Position numbers and translations under genes: made by a program. From an uncultured Microbacterium sp. (lineage in GTDB: Bacteria > Actinomycetota > Actinomycetes > Actinomycetales > Microbacteriaceae): a stretch of DNA of 22,328 bases. The stretch covers positions 1 through 22,328 of the forward strand of contig NZ_CALTTX010000042.1 of NCBI RefSeq assembly GCF_943912325.1. The letters are read 5' to 3'. Within the stretch, counting starts at the first letter, position 1. The number at the start of each line of letters is the position of its first letter. The notes beneath the pieces were generated by a model that did not search any database, had not been told where the DNA came from, and worked only from the letters and a program-made list of their open reading frames with translations. Of this stretch, positions 20,849 to 22,328 are shown one piece after another.

Positions 20849-22328
20849 GTGGCTGCCAAACCACGCGTGCACGAGATCGCATCCGAACTCGGCGTAGACA
20901 GCAAGGTCGCTCTGGCCAAGCTGAAGGAACTCGGCGAGTTCGTCAAGAGCCCGTCATCGACGATCGAACCCCCGGTCGCTCGCAAACTTCGTGCTGCCCT
21001 CGAGGCAGAAGGAACGGCTAAGCCGGCGGATGCCGCGCCCGCACGTTCCGCCGCGACCTCGGGCGCTCCCAAGCCCGGCGCTCCGCGCCCCGGCGCGGGC
21101 CGCGCCTCATCGGCGACCCCCGGACCGGCAAAGCCCGCGGCTCCGGTTGCGCCCGCAGCTGAGAAGCCCGCCCCCGCCCCCGCCGGGCGCGCGGCTGCTG
21201 GCAGTGCCCCGGCGCCCGCCGCTCCGACCGCGAGCAAGCCGGCCCCCAACGCTCCCGCGTCGGCCGCCCCGGCATCCAACGCCCCCGCTCCCGGCGCTCC
21301 GCGCCCCGGTGGCGCGCGTCCGGGCAACAACCCGTTCGCGTCGCAGCAGGGCATGGGTCAGCGCCCCGCGGGCCCGCGCCCGGGCAACAACCCGTTCGCG
21401 TCGCAGCAGGGCATGGGCCAGCGCCCGACGCCCGGCAACATCCCGCGCCCGCAGGCTCCGCGCCCCGGCGCGCCGCGCCCGGGTGCCCCGCGCCCCGGCG
21501 GCCCCGGTCGTCCCGGCGGCGCCGGTCGTCCCGGTGCTCCGTTCCAGCAGCGTCCCGGTGGTCCCGGTCGCCCCGGCGGTGCCGGTGGCGGCGCGGGCGG
21601 CGGCTTCGCCGGTCGTCCCGCGGCGGGTGGGCTTCCCGCCCGTCCGGGTGGCGGTGGCGGTCGCGGTCGTGGACCCGGCGGTGGTACGGCGGGCGCCTTC
21701 GGTAAGGGAGGCGGCAAGTCCAAGCAGCGCAAGTCGCGTCGGGCGAAGCGGCAAGAATTCGAGATGCGGTCGGCACCGATCGTCGGTGGCGTCAACGTCT
21801 CGAAGGGTAACGGCGAGATCATTCGCCTGCGCCGCGGAGCATCCATCGCCGACTTCGCCGACAAGCTCGAAGCCCTCAACGGCTACACGGTTCAGCCCGG
21901 CACGCTCGTGACGATCCTGTTCAACCTCGGCGAGATGGCGACGGCGACCGAGTCGCTCGATGAGGCCACGTTCGAGGTGCTCGGCGCCGAGCTCGGCTAC
22001 AAGATCCAGATGGTCTCGCCCGAGGACGAAGACAAAGAGCTGCTCGAAGGATTCGGGCTCGACCTCGAGGCAGAACTCGAAGCCGAGAGCGAAGACGACC
22101 TCGAGATCCGTCCCCCCGTCGTCACCGTCATGGGTCACGTCGACCACGGTAAGACGCGCCTGCTCGACGCGATCCGCCAGACGAATGTCGTCGCGGGCGA
22201 AGCCGGTGGCATCACCCAGCACATCGGTGCCTACCAGGTGTGGACCGAGCACGAGGGCATCGAGCGCGCGATCACCTTCATCGACACCCCGGGTCACGAG
22301 GCGTTCACCGCCATGCGTGCCCGTGGTG
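20849..22328 (+). CDS. infB: Translation initiation factor IF-2, N-terminal part (3' end outside window)
   Basis: GTPase that brings initiator tRNA to the ribosome; 493 codons are visible before the window ends. The start is GTG with AGGAGA upstream, giving MAAKPRVHEIASELGV, the actinobacterial IF2 N-terminus. Residues 1-50 form the first IF2_N module. Residues about 55-290 are a low-complexity Pro/Ala/Gly/Arg linker with PRPGAPRPG repeats and a doubled RPGNNPFASQQGMGQRP (157-173 and 177-193). A basic patch KSKQRKSRRAKRQ follows, then a second IF2_N-like module (about 315-385) and the G domain. G1 is GHVDHGKT (429-436), the switch region GGITQHIGAY, and G3 DTPGHEAF. Third gene of nusA-ylxR-infB. 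The linker is typical for high-GC actinobacteria. Confidence 0.97.
   Translation, partial: MAAKPRVHEIASELGVDSKVALAKLKELGEFVKSPSSTIEPPVARKLRAALEAEGTAKPADAAPARSAATSGAPKPGAPRPGAGRASSATPGPAKPAAPVAPAAEKPAPAPAGRAAAGSAPAPAAPTASKPAPNAPASAAPASNAPAPGAPRPGGARPGNNPFASQQGMGQRPAGPRPGNNPFASQQGMGQRPTPGNIPRPQAPRPGAPRPGAPRPGGPGRPGGAGRPGAPFQQRPGGPGRPGGAGGGAGGGFAGRPAAGGLPARPGGGGGRGRGPGGGTAGAFGKGGGKSKQRKSRRAKRQEFEMRSAPIVGGVNVSKGNGEIIRLRRGASIADFADKLEALNGYTVQPGTLVTILFNLGEMATATESLDEATFEVLGAELGYKIQMVSPEDEDKELLEGFGLDLEAELEAESEDDLEIRPPVVTVMGHVDHGKTRLLDAIRQTNVVAGEAGGITQHIGAYQVWTEHEGIERAITFIDTPGHEAFTAMRARG
21301..21420 (+). repeat. 60-bp tandem duplication in the infB linker
   Basis: Bases 21301-21360 and 21361-21420 are adjacent copies that differ at five of 60 positions. 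Each encodes 20 residues with the core RPGNNPFASQQGMGQRP. Most differences lie in the Gly/Arg-rich spacer, and the NNPFASQQGMG core is identical at DNA level except for one third-position change, which suggests recent duplication, gene conversion or selection on this segment. Confidence 0.9.

Noticed and set aside
21450..21720. Repeated CCCCGGCGCTCCGCGC-like units as a CRISPR or minisatellite
   Set aside because: They are in frame and encode the Pro/Gly/Arg linker of IF2; spacing is irregular and there are no spacers.
1..22328. tRNA, rRNA, transposase, integrase or toxin-antitoxin genes
   Set aside because: None recognised on either strand; every large interval is covered by housekeeping genes and no gap exceeds about 215 bases.

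Overview
The window is high-GC DNA (roughly two thirds or more G+C by eye) from an actinobacterium, most likely a member of the Microbacteriaceae. The signs are dense coding on both strands, many GTG starts, a short actinobacterial-type ValRS (type 2) and NusA, a Pro/Gly/Ala-rich IF2 N-terminus, a fused anthranilate-synthase-type enzyme behind a Trp-Trp leader peptide, and the block proS - LOG gene - nusA - ylxR - infB. It reads as chromosomal housekeeping DNA. I see no insertion sequence, phage gene, CRISPR array, tRNA or rRNA.

Layout. Positions 1-327 (+) hold the 3' end of a BenE-type benzoate/H+ symporter gene. It converges on a minus-strand operon that reads valS -> 82-aa unknown protein -> dcp (M3 dipeptidyl carboxypeptidase), 5323 to 395. 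Upstream lie two minus-strand genes for a putative copper-handling surface pair: a His/Met-rich membrane protein (6889-6233) and a YcnI/DUF1775 lipid- or membrane-anchored-like protein (6169-5453). A site-2 protease gene (rseP/rip type) diverges from them at 6975, and three 15-bp tandem repeats sit in the divergent region. Next comes a minus-strand fused chorismate-binding/glutamine-amidotransferase gene (10350-8407). It is preceded by a complete transcription attenuator: a promoter, an 11-residue leader peptide with two adjacent Trp codons, competing stems and an intrinsic terminator. Divergent from it are ispG and pnuC (+), coupled by an ATGA overlap. They converge on pcp and an RNB-family nuclease gene (minus, coupled by a GTGA overlap). 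aceA (isocitrate lyase, minus) follows behind a strong hairpin and diverges from proS (+). After proS come a LOG-family nucleotide-monophosphate hydrolase gene, nusA, ylxR and the first 1,480 bases of infB, which runs off the end.

Functionally, the right half is translation and transcription machinery (ProRS, NusA, YlxR, IF2), with ValRS at the left. Metabolic genes cover isoprenoid precursors (IspG), NAD precursor uptake (PnuC), the glyoxylate shunt (AceA), tryptophan or an aminodeoxychorismate branch (fused TrpE/G-like), and peptide turnover (Dcp, Pcp).

The observations most worth a second look are: the trp-type attenuator in front of a PhzE-like enzyme; a recurring TANNNT-N6/7-GTG arrangement suggesting leaderless transcripts; the three 15-bp tandem repeats between the copper-type genes and the site-2 protease gene; and a roughly three-fold excess of the hexamer GGATGC/GCATCC.
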